64,000 nt of DNA, taken from the NCBI GenBank assembly GCA_963377175.1, contig CAUJNA010000842.1:65001-129000 (forward strand), read 5' to 3'. The position numbers and the translations under genes were made by a program. Under the pieces are notes generated by a model. It was not told the origin of the DNA, ran no database searches, and was given only the letters and a program-made list of their open reading frames with translations. The DNA comes from Effrenium voratum (Eukaryota > Sar > Dinophyceae > Suessiales > Symbiodiniaceae). Positions 44,361-55,020 of this stretch are shown piece by piece (within the stretch, counting starts at the first letter, position 1; the number at the start of each line of letters is the position of its first letter).

Positions 44361-44950
44361 TCAACAAGAAGCACACACAGCGAGAGAAACAACTAGTTCA
44401 AAGATGGGCTTCTCCTTGACGTCAGAACTGCTGGGGCGGCTTGCGGGCAGATAAGGATCAGCGACTCCAGTAGATTCAGGAGGATCAGCGCCTCGAGAAG
44501 TACGCACTGGTTGATGCGGCCGCAATGTTTGACGCGTGCGATCCGCAAGCTGCTGGCAGATCCCTGCCTGCAGACGAGTGAGATCCTCAGTAGAGAAGGC
44601 CGACGCATCCGAGGATCGTAGAATTGCCTCCAACATCTGCGGAGACATGCGCAGAGTCGATGACTGTGTGGCCACGCTGTGCTGATCAGGGGAAAAAGTC
44701 GAAGCGAAGTAGTTGTCTGGTTCAGGAGCCGCGACACGCCTGTAACCTTCCGTGGTCCAGTCCCGTTTGTACCAAGTAGGAACAGTGGAGTGAACTGAAC
44801 CTGGTCATAGAACTTCTTCCATTCCCTGTACGTATGACGTGGAGGAGGGTCATCGCGCTCTTCTTGTAGTGTCCATGCACCTGGATGAAAGGTCTTGATC
44901 CATTGGGCGTCCGGCCGTTGAGGATCAGGGCACCATTCTAGCCACGGCAT
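44361..44950 (-). pseudogene. Trp/Tyr-rich small protein, copy 2 (frameshifted)
   Basis: The likely start is the ATG at 44950 (MPWLEWCPDPQRPDAQWIKT). The protein contains HPGAW, TYREWKKFYD and, after a single-base shift near 44780, WYKRDWTTEGYRRV in another frame that stays open to 44361 with STLRMSPQMLEAILRS. The same order of motifs occurs in the neighbour at 45092-45565, so the two are duplicates. Function is unknown; the Trp/Tyr pattern suggests a small binding domain. The frameshift is visible only by comparison with copy 1. Confidence 0.55.
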
Positions 44951-45091
44951 GTTAATTGAACAATGACGCACAAGGCTGCAGCATGTGGCGCTGAACATGC
45001 CAGTCAAACACAAGACCCTCAACCATGCACTCAAGATGCAAGCAACATCAAGCGCAGTGTTTTATAGCTGAAGCCAACTCAGGTGTCAATG

Positions 45092-45565
45092 TCACTCGTC
45101 CCAGGCAAAGTTAGGATCATAGCCCACTGGAGGTGAAGGAGAACGCCAACCACCATCTGAAACCGAGGATGCCGATGAGGATGACAATCCAGGGTACATG
45201 AGATCAGGCGATCCTATGCTCGGGTGTGGATTGCCGAGTCGTTGGTACCCTCTGGTGTGCCAGTCTCGATATTGCCATGTGTAAAAGGACGCGTAGGAGA
45301 CCGGCAGGGCGAGGGCGTCCGCAGTGGTGCCTCCCGTGCTGTCACGAGGCCAGCGCACGTCAAAGTGGTAGAACCTGCGCCACTCACGATAGGTGGACGA
45401 GTCATCCGGAGCCGGTCCCAAGGTGGATTCTGCGACTGGCTGCCACGCGCCTGGTATGTAAACTCGAATCCATTCAACTCTTGTATTTCCAGGGCCACGC
45501 ACGATGTTGTACTCAAAGTAGCGCGGGAAGGACCATCTCTCGGTGCCAAATGTCGAATTGAACAT
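45092..45565 (-). CDS. Trp/Tyr-rich small protein, copy 1
   Basis: From the ATG at 45565 (MFNSTFGTERWSFPRYFEYN) the frame is open for about 157 residues. Motifs in order are EWIRVYIPGAW, TYREWRRFYHFDVRW and YTWQYRDWHTRGYQRLG, then a Ser-rich tail (SSSSASSVSDGGWRSPSPP). The frame is also open upstream to 45655, but the start at 45565 matches the length of copy 2. It sits in a run of minus-strand genes separated by about 100-200 bases. No known family was recognised. Confidence 0.55.
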   Translation of the reverse strand: MFNSTFGTERWSFPRYFEYNIVRGPGNTRVEWIRVYIPGAWQPVAESTLGPAPDDSSTYREWRRFYHFDVRWPRDSTGGTTADALALPVSYASFYTWQYRDWHTRGYQRLGNPHPSIGSPDLMYPGLSSSSASSVSDGGWRSPSPPVGYDPNFAWDE

Positions 45566-45692
45566 AACAGCCTCTATGAGACAAAAGAAGTCTGCGAAAG
45601 CATGGACATGGAGATAGCACAACTCAAGACAAGGCAGCCCAAGCACAAGCAGCAAGCGAATCGGACCATATTTTCACTCAGAAGGTTCTGTG

Positions 45693-46262
45693 TCACCTCG
45701 ATACTGCCGTTGATGACGGGCGCATCGGCAATGAAAGTGCCCCGGCTGACGTCGCACGCAAGGAGAAAGACACTTCCCCATGGTGTAGAAAAGCATGGCA
45801 GTAATGTTTGCATCTTGTAGTTCTGGACCGTGTAGCACGAGTCGATCGTTTGGGAGTGAACACGGTGAAGGGTCGTCGAGAATAGTGATCCGCTGCAGAC
45901 GAGACGGCGCCTTTCAATGTGGGAGCACGTTTCTGAGTGTGCGTGCGCTGAAGATCGTCTGCGCTGAGTTGGTCAGTGCTGTGCGCTGATTGTCTTGTGC
46001 GGTCAGAGGATGTAGTAGCCGGGCAGGATTCACCCCGGGGAGATGATGTAGGCGATGTCCGTATTGTGGGCACAAACTGCAAGTGGAAGATCTCCGGCGG
46101 CGGAGGCGGTGGCGGGGGTGGAGGAGGTAGAACAAATTGTGGTGGTGGTGGCGGTGGCGCCGGTACGCGTATCGGCCTTGCAGCTTGAACTCCCAGTGCA
46201 CGATCATGAAGTGAAGGGCCGTGATACTGCAGCCACGTCGGCTGCGCTCCATGAGTCCAGGT
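45693..46262 (-). CDS. Pro-rich protein in the minus-strand gene train
   Basis: One frame is open from about 46262 (THGAQPTWLQYHGPSLHDRA) through a poly-Pro segment (VPAPPPPPQFVLPPPP and following, about 46085-46165) to 45693. The C-terminal half is Ser/Thr/Arg-rich. No ATG was found at the beginning of the frame, so the start may lie upstream behind a frameshift. The low-complexity composition resembles Gag-like or nucleic-acid-binding linkers, but no function can be given. Confidence 0.35.
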   Translation of the reverse strand, partial: TWTHGAQPTWLQYHGPSLHDRALGVQAARPIRVPAPPPPPPQFVLPPPPPPPPPPPEIFHLQFVPTIRTSPTSSPRGESCPATTSSDRTRQSAHSTDQLSADDLQRTHTQKRAPTLKGAVSSAADHYSRRPFTVFTPKRSTRATRSRTTRCKHYCHAFLHHGEVSFSLRATSAGALSLPMRPSSTAVSR

Positions 46263-46392
46263 TATGAACGTCTGAACATTTTGCTTGATCCCTCAAGACT
46301 GCATGACAAGCAAAGCAAGGCAAAGAATCCGACCCAACTCACAACACGCAAGGAGATTTTTACGGCACAAGCTCTGCGGAGTTCACCGGAGT

Positions 46393-47138
46393 CTAGTTGC
46401 GTGCCTCAAGTTGCTGGTAGACCTTCCAGGCATGCTTGACTTCCTCCGCGGTCTTCTGGAGGGAGCGGGCAATAGTCTTGTAGGTGGGCCTCGCGTCCTT
46501 GTCCTTTTTGTGCCTGACCATCTCATCCAGCTCCCCTTGCGTCCATGCCGTGAATGATTCATGGTATGCATTGCGGAGGGCTATCGTGAACTCTTGCAGA
46601 AGTTCACGAGGACCATGCACCACTGTGGGGGACGGGCGAAACGACGAAGCACCAGGATGCGGACGGATAGAATGGTCCGAATCAGAGTCCGGATTAGAGG
46701 TAGGTGTCGTCACGGGTCCACGATCGGTGTGTACCGTGATGGGAGCAGGTACTCTTGTCTGGGGCCGGTCCACGAGAGCATTGCTGAGCACACCTCCTGG
46801 GCGTGGCTCATGTTCCGCCCCTGGGCCTGGAACTTCACGACGTTCATCACGAGGGGGCGATAGCTCAGGTATGTACAGGTCGAGGATGTGTCCAGAGGCC
46901 GAGTCCTAGTTCGAGGTGGCGTGCGTGACCGGTCTGACGTGATGCGTTCCGTGATGATGCGTGGCCGTAGACCATGCCGCGAGTTGCGTGGCGGTCTGGG
47001 CGCCATCCTGGGATCTGATTCTGAGTTCCGATTGACCGCAAGGGCAAAGTTCAAGGTGTCCAGAGATGTCGAAATTTGTGAGGCAAGAACGTTGAGCGCG
47101 GCAATCAGGTTGTTCACGAACTCCGGAGAAAGCCACAT
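46393..47138 (-). pseudogene. Small protein with N-terminal helix and C-terminal helical domain, frameshifted
   Basis: The likely start at 47138 gives MWLSPEFVNNLIAALNVLAS and then an Arg/Pro-rich segment (SDRSRTPPRTRTRP). Near 46885 a single-base shift leads to a second frame running to 46393, which passes through a Pro-rich stretch and ends in a helical domain (ELLQEFTIALRNAYHESFTA; LDEMVRHKKDKDARPTYKTI; KTAEEVKHAWKVYQQLEARN). The N-terminal helix resembles that of the next gene upstream (47264-47800), suggesting duplication. Function is unknown. Confidence 0.45.
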
Positions 47139-47263
47139 GGCAACCGTAAGCAACGCAAGGACAACTCAAGCAAAAGGCAGCTGCGAGACAACACAACCTG
47201 GGCAAAATGAAGTGCACACCTGCTGCGTCAGAGAGCTGAGTGTCTTTTACCTGGCACCGAGCT

Positions 47264-47800
47264 TCAGCGGCCTCGGGGTAGTCCGGATGGACGACATGCT
47301 GGCATAGCCTTCACTGCAAGAGGAGCTTTCGGCGCGGCACTGCGATATTCTGATGATAGTATGGGGCCACGACGATTGAGTGGCCGCCTGCGACGACTGC
47401 GGCTCCGAGAGCGGTGCCGATGGGGGTCGCGTCTCCTCGACCGTCTCCTCCTGTTGTGTTCCCTGGATGCACTGTCACTGACGGGCTCAATGAGATCATC
47501 ATCTTCTGCTAGATTGGTAGACGTGGCTACCAGTGTAATAGGCAGCGATGTGAAGGATGTTCTCGTTGCCGGTGCCTTTGGAGATGTCGGTGCAGGCGTC
47601 GAAGGTGGTGGCAGCGGCGGGAGTACCTCGGGCGCCGTCGGTGCTGGAGGTACCACAGGAGGAGCAGCGGGTGCAGCAGGAGGAAGTGGTGGTTGTGGAT
47701 GCCGTTGGTGTCCTTCAAGGCGTTGTAGTCCAGCTACTAGTATACTGATCTGCGACGAGATGGAGTGTAGTAGGTCTCGTAAGATGTCACCATGATCCAT
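47264..47800 (-). CDS. Pro-rich and SR-rich protein with N-terminal amphipathic helix
   Basis: An open frame of 178 residues from the ATG at 47800. The N-terminal 30 residues (ILRDLLHSISSQISILVAGL) form an amphipathic helix comparable to that of the gene at 46393-47138. Then follow a Pro/Ala-rich linker and an Arg/Ser run (RRRRSRRRDPHRHRSRSRSR) typical of RNA-binding or nuclear proteins. The product is not recognised. The gap between it and the coding region ending at 48066 has no coding signal. Confidence 0.5.
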   Translation of the reverse strand: MDHGDILRDLLHSISSQISILVAGLQRLEGHQRHPQPPLPPAAPAAPPVVPPAPTAPEVLPPLPPPSTPAPTSPKAPATRTSFTSLPITLVATSTNLAEDDDLIEPVSDSASREHNRRRRSRRRDPHRHRSRSRSRRRRPLNRRGPILSSEYRSAAPKAPLAVKAMPACRPSGLPRGR

Positions 47801-48065
47801 GACGGGGCACAGGCCGGCAATGGTTCTGTGACGCGATCAGGTATAAACCACAAACTACAGAGGCATCAAGACCCACAAGCAAGCAAACATGCAAACCTTA
47901 CAATCACGCAACTCAGCAGGCTGATCGGCACAGGATGGACTTTTCCGGAAGAGCAATCCAAGCAGCTGGAAACGTCATGATGAATATCACAAAAAATCAA
48001 CTGCCACCAACCGCATATTGTTGCTGCGTGGGAATCGTCGAGTCAGCGCCTCACCGGCAGGGCTG

Positions 48066-50769
48066 TCACAAGGTCATGCAGGAAACAGTCACCAGAACAT
48101 CCCCACGTAGCTGGGAACCGCAATGGGTGATCAAAGCTTCCACCTGCCATCTTTGGCGTGAATGCAAGTCTTTGGTCGGTTTGTGCAGAATGCGAGCGGT
48201 GGGAAGGGGTGCATGAAGTCGTAGTCCCCATGCATAGCGGTGTTGTAATCGAGAAGGTATCATAGTCACGACTTCGGCACGAAAGGATGCGGCAGACTCG
48301 CGGCATAATGCAAATACTTCTCCTGTGCAAAAGGTCTTGTGCAACAGATTGGAAAACAAAGTTGGGCAGATCACATGAGCACGCGAAGGGAAATGATCCG
48401 CTGGAATGACAACCCACGTCGTCAGGGCACGAGTCGTGTGCTGCAATGACTCTGAGGTCCAGTGAGCCTGGTCTTGGACATTGGAGCGATGTTCAGCAAA
48501 CAACTCCGCCAGAATGGGTTGGTAATCAGCATTAAAGCTGGACCCTTGCACCTTCCGTCGGCGAGCCAGCTTGCGAAGCTGCATCTCAAAACGTTGCTGA
48601 GGTTTGTCTACATCACCAAAATATTGATCCTTCATGGATGCAGTCATGATGTCGGAATCAATGTCAGTGTTGATACATCGAAACTCATCCAAGATCACAG
48701 CATGATAATGTGCACGAAAAGTGGTACGGTCATCCACGTCAATGCAGCGGCACGGGAAAGAAGTATCCGGAGTCCATCTTCGTTGCCATTTGCGGTAGTT
48801 GTAGATGCGGTCACCCAAGGTGGCACTGCGAGTTTCAACGACTCGGATCTTAGAAAGGAATAAGGAAGGGAAAAGACCACGATGAGATGCCACCCACCGT
48901 TGCAACCAGGTTCCGAGTTTGACTTTCCAGTCTCGAACATGTAGAGGTGGAAGTAGTAATTGTGTCATGGTGGTTGGGACCTGGAGTTCACGCTTGTGCA
49001 AGACCTGGGTAAGAAGCTTCTGAGCCTTGGAGCGGAACGGCTCGTTGACAAAGGAGGAGAGGCGCAGGAAATAGTAAAGTTGAGTCGAAGGGAAAGCCGC
49101 CGATAAAAGCTCACGCATGGTTTGAAACGACGCACCTGTATTACATCCCAGCCGATACAAAGTGGAATAGTGTGCCTGGATGTCGTCCAGCATCTCAGGC
49201 CGCAGTTGACGATGTAGATCGGGATGCAGTCGCCGCCGAAACCGCTTGTGAAGGGATAATGACGTAGGCGATGATAGCGAATGACGTCTGAAGTCAACCA
49301 GATGTTCACGGAAGCCAATTTTCCGAAGAAGTCTGTGTATCCAGGGGGCATTTAAATGCGGGCGCAGCATGTTCTGCCATTTGCTTTCTTGGAGCCACAC
49401 CGAGAAAGTGGGAAGCCTGATCTCGATCGGAACAGCACAGAACAGCCAGTAATTGTTGGATCTCTTCCAATAATGAAGCGCTGGTTCAAAGAAAGCATGT
49501 TGTCCCCGCAGGAGTTGTAGATATTTGCGGCAACGGGAATGCTCCCTGCGTAGAACATCCTGATCTGTAGCTCCAATGTAGTACGGGCTATGCCATGGCG
49601 AAAGCCTGATGTAGACACAAGGCTGCTGATGATGTCCCGGATCTTGAATGAAGTCATACAGTCGGGAAAGCGAGCACGTAGCGATTTGAGGTGTCTCATA
49701 TCAGCGAAAGTGGAGTGCATGACTTCACAAAGCAGTGACGTCTTGTAGAAGTGAAGGACTTCAAAGAACGGAGTTATGTACCCATGGTCCTGTGAAATGA
49801 GTCGCTGTAAAAAGCAAATCAGGAGATACGATGTGATCCGGCATCTGTGGATCTCATACCTTTTGGCCACCGCGTGTCGGGTATGTGACATGGCAGTCGT
49901 CGGAATCTGAAGTGCAATGCGAACCAGGGTGAGCACCTCCAGAATGAGGTGCAACTGAGGTAATTGCTGAATCGATTAGGAGGTGCTGTTGGTAGTGGAA
50001 GGCCAGGGAAGCAAAACCGCCAGCATGCTGAGAAAAACGTCAAGGTTTCCAGAGAAGTAGTCAGGGTGTGCCATTGTGCAACGTCATCGAAGATCCCGCT
50101 GCGTTGAAGCTCAGTCCAAATGATGCATCTCTGGTCAATCGCCTCGGTGCGCGTGCAAAATCCTTCCCACGTCACAAATCGTCCGTGAGCAAATGGCCTC
50201 AGTAGCCAGTTGCAAATGCCACCGTGAATGACCTGAACCAGGCGAACATCCCGGATGTCCATGCCCGACATATCACGTTGCGTATTATGCGGGGTGTTGG
50301 CGACAGGCATGGGCAGGGTGAAGGAATAGAGGTGGTTCTCGTCCAACAAGCCGTCGCCAGGTTGCCACTCTTCCGGTGGGGTAAGCCATGTTTTCTGAGG
50401 TTGCACTGGCAACGTAGCCGGATAGCCAGGTGCTGCCGCAGGTTGCGGAGGATGTCCTTTGTGCGTTCATCATCGTCTTCACGGTCTTAGCCGGCGCAGG
50501 CTCCGAAGGGAACGGCATCATGTAGTTGACCGGAGGGTGCTGGTAGAGCTGTGATGACGAAGGATTTTGTTGTTTTGTGACATTGGAAAGGAATTGGGAG
50601 GGTTGTAGTTCGGGTTGTGCTGCCAAGTCATCGGGTTGGTCCAATCCATGCCGTCCGAGACCAAGGTGGTGTCATGATCACGTCTGCGAGCTTTACAAGG
50701 AGGAGACGAGGGGCTCCTATCTCGTCTGCGTCGAGTTCTAGATCTGTCACGATCATCCCGGCGTGACAT
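48066..50769 (-). pseudogene. SR-rich large protein with possible reverse-transcriptase-like C-terminus, broken
   Basis: From ATG 50769 the frame encodes an SR-type start (SRRDDRDRSRTRRRRDRSPS), then a Pro/Gln-rich part. It continues through four or more single-base shifts (near 50570, 50462, 50030 and 49380) into a long 3' frame (49400-48066, 444 residues). The C-terminal part has helices rich in Leu/Arg, then AHVICPTLFSNLLHKTF, RYAWGLRLHAPLPTARILHK and RQRWQVEALITH. The last resembles the fingers segment (xRPI.SY.HP) of a group of dinoflagellate reverse transcriptases; this is a weak inference. The palm with the catalytic aspartates is not found, so the 3' end is probably lost. Confidence 0.45.
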
Positions 50770-51005
50770 GACGGTTCAGCGAACTCAAGAGCTGTGTCAA
50801 CTCAACCTTGAGAAAATCGAATCCGACAAGATGCAAGTCAACGCAAGTTCAAGCCAAGCACAAATCAACACACGGTCATGCTTGACACGGTCAGCAGTCA
50901 ACATCATGGGTTGTGAGACTTAGCTATGATCTGACGGCTGTCTTCCCTTTAATGAAACCTCGTTCCTGCTTAAACGTGAAATTCCGCTGGACTATGATAT
51001 GAACG
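50770..51005. other. Divergent spacer between minus- and plus-strand gene blocks
   Basis: About 236 bases separate the start of the SR-rich minus-strand gene from the opening of the plus-strand retroelement frame. It has no gene. It could hold a bidirectional promoter or the lost 5' end of the retroelement; no LTR signature was seen. Confidence 0.4.
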
Positions 51006-53246
51006 TTGAGGTCAAATTTTCCGGCGAACCGGCCCGGGGTCACACGATGGGTACACCCGAGGTTCCCCCAAGATGGGGTGATCGCACTTCAACGCCCAAG
51101 AGATCCATCCATCCGACCTCAAGGAGGCAACCGAAGCAACACATTCTTCATCATCGAACAAGGTGAATACGAAGGAGAAGAAGGCTTTTGGGAGGATGAA
51201 GAAGGACTTGAAGGATTCATGTCAAACAACGATGAAGAGACATTCTGGGTCCTCGAGGAGAACGATGCGTTCATAGCAAGAAAAGGGTCAGGGCGGAATT
51301 TCAGATTCAAGAAGAGAAAAGGAAAAGGAAAATCAGGAAACAAAAAGGGCAGTCACCAACGAGGTGGCTTTAAACCCTTCAGAAAAAGCGGTTCTGGCGG
51401 GAAGGCCAATATGGCCAATGAGAACTATGATCCCTACGACCAGGCATATTGGGGAAAAGGCAAAGGAAAGAAGGGAAAGAAAGGAAAATCAAAGTTCCAA
51501 TATCCCTATGATGGAAACAAGGGTTATCCACCCTATGACAATGGCAAAGGAAAAGGCGGACATGACAAAGGAAAATCCAAGACGTTTGCAGCCATCGCAG
51601 AGAAGACGGAGGAGCAGCCCGCCATCCAGCAGACTGCACCATCCACAGAGCCTACCTATGCCGGTTGGACAGACCAAGATTGGGATCAATCATGGACATG
51701 GAATGAACAAGGCTGGTACTCATCCCATGAGACATCCAGCACGGGACAAGCGCCAATGGCGTTCCATGACGCATATGAGCATCATGAGAAAGAGGCCATC
51801 CACGGGAAGCTGATCCAATCAGATGCAGTTTCAGAACACAATTTGTCCGTCGCAACAAACCACAGCCTTTTGGCAACAAAGCTGATGGCGCCTGTCATCA
51901 ACCCTCCGCACAATCCGACCTATGCGATCCTGGACAACGGATGTACCAGATCCATGGGCAGCTGGCATGCAATCCAGCGTTTTACTCAGGCCATCGAACC
52001 AATGAAGGACATCATCTCCTATCAGTACATCCCGGCCGAGACCAACTTCACTTTTGCAAACGGAGAGACCGCCAGGGTAAATTGGACCCTGCATCTTCGA
52101 TATCACACAACTCCTCCATGCAGTACCAACATCGACGTCCTTGAACAAGGAACTGTACCGATCCTCCTCAGCATCAATCAGATGCGGAACCTCTACATGA
52201 CCATCGAGCACACACCTCAATGTGACAACATCACATGCAAGGCTTTTGGCATGAACCGTCAAGCAGTTCCGGTATCCGGTGCAGGACATGCACTCGTCGA
52301 TCTCGCTGGAGTTGCAAGAGTGAAGGCACATGGAGAAATTGCTCATAAGGGCCTCACCAACTACGTCTACGATGATGACAACAGCATCAAGGTTCCCTCC
52401 GGGGATATTTCCAAGAGTGAAACTGTTTGTGCAGCAAAATCATCCGAGACGAAGGAGGACCTAGCAACTCCTAAAACCATTGGGTCTCAGAAGCAGGACC
52501 ATTGGATCCTTGACAAGAAGAACAAGCAGCTCATCCGTGTGCACATCACGCCTCGAAAGGCGCTGTTCACACCAAATGGAGCCAAGGAATGTCCAATCAA
52601 TCCTGATAACATTGGCCGAGAGCGTACTACGGAAATCATTGATGCATCTGAAGGTGGAGATCCAGACATCCTAGAAGACAATTGGAGACTTACATCCCGG
52701 GCAAACAAACCAATGATTAACCTGTGGATAGGTAAGACCATTTTCACCTTCGCGGACAATTCGCTTAAGGACGAAGAAGCAGGCTCAGGGTCGGCAGCAG
52801 ACAGGATCATCGACAAGAAGGGCCGGTCGACCATTGAGCCAGATCCTTTCGCACCATCCTCAGAACCAACAACGCTTCCGCTTGCACTAGGCAGAATCCA
52901 CAAGCGATTGTCAAATCCCGAAGAGTTGAAGAAGCTCCACCCCCAGCATCATCACATGACAACAGATCAATTTCGATTTAGAACTCGCTCACTTCATTTG
53001 CCGAAATCAACATTCGATCTATTTGACAAAATCAGAAGTGAATGTGAAGTTTGCCAAGCGGCAAAACATGCACCATCACGAAGCAAGACGAGTGGACTTC
53101 GAGCGGACACCTTTGGCGACATGACATTCATTGATCACTGTCAAGTTCCTCTTGGAACAGGAGAACACATCATTGTTTTTGTCATCATGGATGGAGCAAC
53201 AACATTGCTCACTGCAGAGGCAGTGACAACTACGCAAGAAGTCTAG
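51006..53246 (+). pseudogene. Gag tail, aspartic protease and N-terminal integrase
   Basis: The frame is open from a TGA just before 51000 and has no ATG near the start, so the 5' end is incomplete. Residues up to about 60 are acidic; then comes a Gly/Lys/Tyr-rich stretch (KKRKGKGKSGNKKGSHQRGG; YWGKGKGKKGKKGKSK) like dinoflagellate Gag nucleic-acid-binding tails. Near residue 305, AILDNGCTRSMG is the protease active site region, with D of LDNG in place of the usual D-T/S-G triad. SINQMRNLYMTIE is a later protease segment. Near residue 685 CEVCQAAKHA gives part of the integrase zinc domain (preceded by HHHM), and MTFIDHCQVP holds the first catalytic Asp. The frame ends at a TAG (53244-53246) within the integrase core. 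Confidence 0.8.
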
Positions 53247-53860
53247 AACATCACTGTCCTCAGGAACTATTTTGACCAGTACCACTTGCAGCCCAAATCA
53301 GTTGTCGCAGATCAAGCCTTCATGACGGAGACGTGGGAACATGTCTATCAATCCCTTGACATCACACCGATATCATTGGGACCGAACACACCATGGCCAA
53401 ATCGAGCTGAAGCTGCAGTTCGACTCCTGAAGGCACAACTCAAGATCATGCTCAGTTCCATCAAGGCAGGCACAGCACCTGCCACACTGAAGAAAGTGAC
53501 ATATAGACAGCTGGTGAAGGCAGCTGCAACTGTCAGGAATCAGACTGTCACCTACGGGGTGTAACGCCATTAGAGCTCGCATTCGGAAGACGACCAGCAG
53601 ATCACATCCAACTTGATGTCGCAACACCAACTCAGCTAACGATTGACAGGAATGAGGAGGAGATGACAGCCATCCAGATCAAGCAGCTGTCCAAGCAAGC
53701 ATTCCAAGAAGCACGTCAATCCGAAGACATCCGACGAGACCTTGCTCAAAATCTCCGAATGAGTTCTAAGCCTCTTCAGGTGAAGGACAAGGTATTTTAC
53801 TGGCAGGAAGACAAATCCAAGATTCGTTCCGATGGAAGCAAGGAGTATGGCTAAAAGGAA
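53247..53860 (+). pseudogene. C-terminal integrase, frameshifted
   Basis: Beyond the TAG the same frame continues with ADQAFM, carrying the second catalytic Asp, and PWPNRAEAAVRLLKAQ, carrying the catalytic Glu. A deletion of one G near 53560 ends it. The next frame reads TPLELAFGRRPADHIQL, the conserved copia integrase tail, and then KDKVFYWQEDKSKIRSDG. Another single-base loss near 53850 separates it from the following frame. All three DDE residues are present across the lesions. Confidence 0.75.
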
Positions 53861-55020
53861 AAGTCATTTCCATTGAAGGAGCAATGGTAGGACTTGATCT
53901 TGGGACTCGACTCATCAAGGTTAGCATGACGAAGGTCAGAAGGATGAAACCATCCCTCCGGGGAAACCTGGAATTGATCTTCTATCGCCAGAAGAGCGAG
54001 AATCCTTGCAGAAGGAGCAAACCGGCTCCTCTGCCGACACCAAGAAGAAGGAGTTATCCGCACCAGCTCCTAAGCCAAAATCCTCAGTGCCATTACGCAT
54101 CGCGGGAAAGACAACTCCCAAGCCTGCAGCACCTCATCCGGCAGAGAACATGTTCGTCGAGGACCTCACATCCGTTCCTGAACAAGCACACTGGAATTGT
54201 GTACGTAAAGGGAAGATCCACGTTCTCGAGATCTTTGCAGGAAGTGCCAGATTCAGTCAGTGCACTCTCAGGTCTTAAGGATGGGACTCCCGTAGACATC
54301 CGCACCGGATTCGACGTAATGACATCCAAGAGACAACAAATGGTCATGGAGATCATCAGGGAGCAAGCGCCTGATGTAATCCTCATGGCACCGGTCTGTG
54401 GACCGTGGTCAAACATGCAGAACATCCAACAAGACCAACAAAGAGTCTGGGAGAAGCGGAAATGCTATCTTCCCATGGTGGCATCCATCGCGAGATATCA
54501 GCTGAAGCACGGAAGATATTTCATCATTGAAAATCCTCAGACATCCAAGATATGGTATCTGAATTGTATGCAGCAACTGTTTTCAGATCCATCCGTGACC
54601 TGGAGAGATTTCCATTTGTGTGCACACGGACTGAAAGATCTTGAATCCGGGCTCAGAAGTCTCAAGCCCACGAGCTTGATGCACTGCTTACCTCCCGAGG
54701 TAATGAGACCGATCTTCAGCAGGTGTAAAAATTCTACCAGCTCAGTCAAGCATGAACATCAACCCCTCGAGGGAAATGCTGGCACTTTCGGAAGCAGAAC
54801 CAAGCTGGCACAGGTGTATCCTTACCAGTTCTGTCAGGATCTCGCCCACATCCTCCTACGACACTTGAAGGCCATCAAGCAGGTTGACGTCCTGAGAAAG
54901 GAGATGGAAGCCATTGAAAAGGAGTTCAACATGACCAGCAGTGGTTTTGCGGTCAGAATCCAGGACCACCCGTTCAACAAGGACGTTCAACCATTGGTCA
55001 TCCAAGATCCGCTAGTCTAG
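53861..55020 (+). pseudogene. Cytosine-C5 methyltransferase-like domain inside the retroelement
   Basis: After a linker, the frame at 54006-54278 ends with KIHVLEIFAGSARFSQ, which matches motif I (F-x-G-x-G/S) of C5 methyltransferases. A single-base shift near 54262 leads to the long frame. There, residues 165-176 (DVILMAPVCGPW) correspond to motif IV, with C172 in the place of the catalytic Cys of PCQ, and RYFIIENPQ to motif VI (ENV/ENP). The later segment DLESGLRSLKPTSLMHCL may be part of the target-recognition side. Cytosine methyltransferases have been reported in retrotransposons of Symbiodinium and some algae. The PVCG variant makes activity uncertain. Two frameshifts break this copy. 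Confidence 0.65.
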
